DNA of 64,000 bases from Combretum micranthum (Eukaryota > Streptophyta > Magnoliopsida > Myrtales > Combretaceae), in NCBI GenBank assembly GCA_024138025.1, contig JAMXBD010000204.1, positions 124,001 to 188,000 on the forward strand. Reading direction: 5' to 3'. Made by a program: the position numbers and the translations under genes. Of the stretch, positions 62,278-64,000 are shown one piece after another (position 1 is the stretch's first letter; each line of letters begins with the position of its first letter). A model generated the notes under the pieces. It made no database searches. It was given only the letters and a program-made list of their open reading frames with translations, and had not been told where the DNA came from.

Positions 62278-63919
62278 ATGAAGACCTTCTTTTGCAGAAA
62301 AAGAAGGGTGTTCTTCCATGAGTTTGCTTCTCGAGCCTTATTAGGCAGGGTTTGTGGTTCTCGCCAAAGTTTCAAGATGTCTCGGTCGGAATTTGGCAAA
62401 TCTGTTTCTCTTGGAGGTGTGTAAGAAATGACAGTAAGTTGGTACACGTTGCTAATAAGAGTAAAAGTGGCATAGTGAATGTGGGTAAGTCAGTTGAGTT
62501 CTGTTATGATTCCTCTCAAAAGGAAGATGCGAACAAAACTGAGGAAGTTGATAGTAGGGTTGGTATTCGCCTTAAAGGTTTTCCAAGCGCAGTCTTGTTC
62601 TAAACCAACTGCCTCCTATGTTGAGGTTGTTTCCGACCAAAAAATCGGTAGTAGCGAATGGGGAAGTTTCTGTAGTAAAGGAGGATAACCCGAAAATCAA
62701 TGTGGCTTTAAATTATTGTCCTCCTCGCATTAATGGAAGGATTCGGTAAAACCACCCAAATCGGTTTCAGAGATAGGGGAAATGTTATGGAAGAATACAT
62801 TAGTTGGGTATTTTTTGGGCAAAAGCCCTCCTTTCCTTTAGTACAACGGATTGCAAGGCTGTATGGGGAAATGAAGGTCTTCTTGATGTTTTATCAAATG
62901 GTTATGGTTATTTTTTGTTTAATTTCAGTGATGAGTTTTCTTTACTGAAGATTTTAAAACAACCTTGGTTTTTTGCCAATTGTCTTTTGGTGCTCGAAAG
63001 ATGATGGGTGGGTATGGCTTTGAATTGAGTACACAAGAAAAATGCCGATGTGGTGAAGCTTTGGGGAGTACCTATTGAGTTCCTACACAATGAGGGTGTT
63101 AGTTATGCGGTGGTGAGTGCTATTGGAAAAGCGCTTCAAGTAGATATTGTCTCGATGACTAATTCTGTGTTCGGTATGCAAGAGCCTCGGTGGAAATGGA
63201 GGCGAATGGGGAGTTTATAAAAGATTTTGATATAGAATGTGGATGGATCAATCCATAGGGTTGATGTTGAATATCACATACTCCCCCGAGATGCTCCAAA
63301 TGTTGTGTCTTTGGACATAGTGATGCGAAGTGTTTTGGTGGTGGTGTTGCTAATCTTCCTTCAGGAGAACCTTCTAATGTTCAACGAGAAGTCCCTATTG
63401 AGACAACTAATTTTTCTCAGCCAACATCCCTTGTGGAGTTGGAACAACCCTATACAAGTAGTAGGTCATACAGATGGGGGAAGGGACAGTGTTACCCATG
63501 CACCAATCACCATTGGGAAAGGTAAATCAACTATGGTTACCAAGCTTTCTACCAATCCTTCTGAAGAGAAAAGTTCATCTGTTGGTAGGTTGAGCCTACC
63601 TGGTTTAGGTTCTTCTAATGGGCATATTCCAGATCAGGATTCTTGTAGGGCTGAGGAGGTGGGTTTTTTTGGTGAAAATTCTAGAAATGGAGAAGAATGT
63701 TCATCTTCATCCTTTGTGTCCCCATCAAGAATTAGTGAGACACTTGTGGGCTCTAGTCAGGAGATATTACATCAGAATGTGGCAGCTCTTGATCCTGCTC
63801 AAACGGTATTAGATATACCTGAAGTTAAAAAGAAGAAATCAAATAAAAAGAGAACCCGGGAGAAGAAGCGGAGCGAGGTGGAAGGTAGAGGCATGTCCTC
63901 ATCATCCCCTGTTTGCTAA
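62278..63919 (+). pseudogene. LINE ORF1 (DUF4283 and zinc knuckle), frameshifted
   Basis: ORF1 of plant L1-type LINEs encodes a nucleic-acid-binding protein. Here a DUF4283-like part at about 62790-63010 reads LLDVLSNGYGYFLFNFSDEF and QPWFFANCLLVLER. A CCHC knuckle CSKCCVFGHSDAKC lies at 63292-63333 in another frame, preceded by SIHRVDVEYHILP. A Ser-rich then Lys/Arg-rich tail (KKKKSNKKRTREKKRSE) ends at the TAA at 63917. At least three frame changes are needed to read through, so this copy is probably inactive, although the C-terminal 226 codons are open. ORF2 follows 27 bp later. Confidence 0.75.
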
Positions 63920-63946
63920 CAATATATTTCTTCATTTTTTATATAT

Positions 63947-64000
63947 ATGATGATTAGTTCTTGGAACATTAGAGGACTAAATGACCCAAACAAATGTAGA
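63947..64000 (+). CDS. LINE ORF2 start (endonuclease), runs off the window
   Basis: Eighteen open codons begin MMISSWNIRGLNDP. This is the start of the apurinic endonuclease domain of plant LINE ORF2 (consensus near SWNIRGLNDPxK). The rest lies beyond the window, so whether it is intact cannot be judged. Confidence 0.75.
   Translation, partial: MMISSWNIRGLNDPNKCR

Noticed and set aside
1..64000. tRNA, rRNA or other structured RNA genes
   Set aside because: I found no cloverleaf with A and B boxes and no rRNA-like stretch by eye; a tRNAscan-SE and Rfam search would be needed to exclude small ones.

Overview
The window is AT-rich nuclear DNA from a flowering plant, most likely a eudicot. The evidence is spliced genes with GT-AG introns, a plant-specific nuclear lamina-like protein, a DYW-class PPR protein, plant LTR and LINE retrotransposon remnants, and MITEs. 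The species cannot be told from the sequence. No viral, bacterial or CRISPR-like system was found, and I did not find a convincing unknown biological system. The interest lies in gene fragments, nested repeats and one odd splice junction.

Real genes are few. (1) A single-exon PLS-DYW pentatricopeptide repeat gene lies on the minus strand at 21202-22986 and closely resembles Arabidopsis At2g01510. (2) A seven-exon CROWDED NUCLEI 4 (CRWN4) gene lies on the plus strand at 49194-60354, with about 1044 codons recovered. (3) The last three coding exons of chaperonin subunit CCT1 (TCP-1 alpha), intact and correctly spliced, lie on the plus strand at 13326-14350; the rest of that gene is not visible in the window.

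The 13-21 kb block is a gene graveyard. A second, decayed copy of the CCT1 3' end lies inverted at 19985-21195, directly behind the PPR stop codon. An RCD1/SRO-type pseudogene (WWE, PARP-like and RST regions) lies on the minus strand at 16390-19600 and is split by a Ty1-copia fragment.

Region by region: 1-13 kb is nested LTR material (a Ty3-like LTR at about 600-2180; solo LTRs at 2519-6285 and 7422-10203, both with exact 5-bp target duplications; a truncated inverted LTR; a copia RNase H plus 3' LTR). 13-23 kb holds the CCT1, SRO and PPR genes and fragments. 23.8-27.1 kb is a minus-strand LINE corpse carrying two MITEs. 27-41.9 kb is gene-free repeat DNA (Athila-like gag, a second Harbinger-type MITE, LTR fragments). 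42-48 kb is an AT-rich hAT-like element and a degenerate repeat array split by a second 3.76-kb solo LTR. 49-60.4 kb is CRWN4, with a LINE scrap in intron 2. 61-64 kb is a Mutator-type MITE followed by a LINE whose ORF2 runs off the window end.

The PPR protein would act in organelle RNA editing, CRWN4 at the nuclear periphery and CCT1 in cytosolic folding; nothing suggests that they work together.
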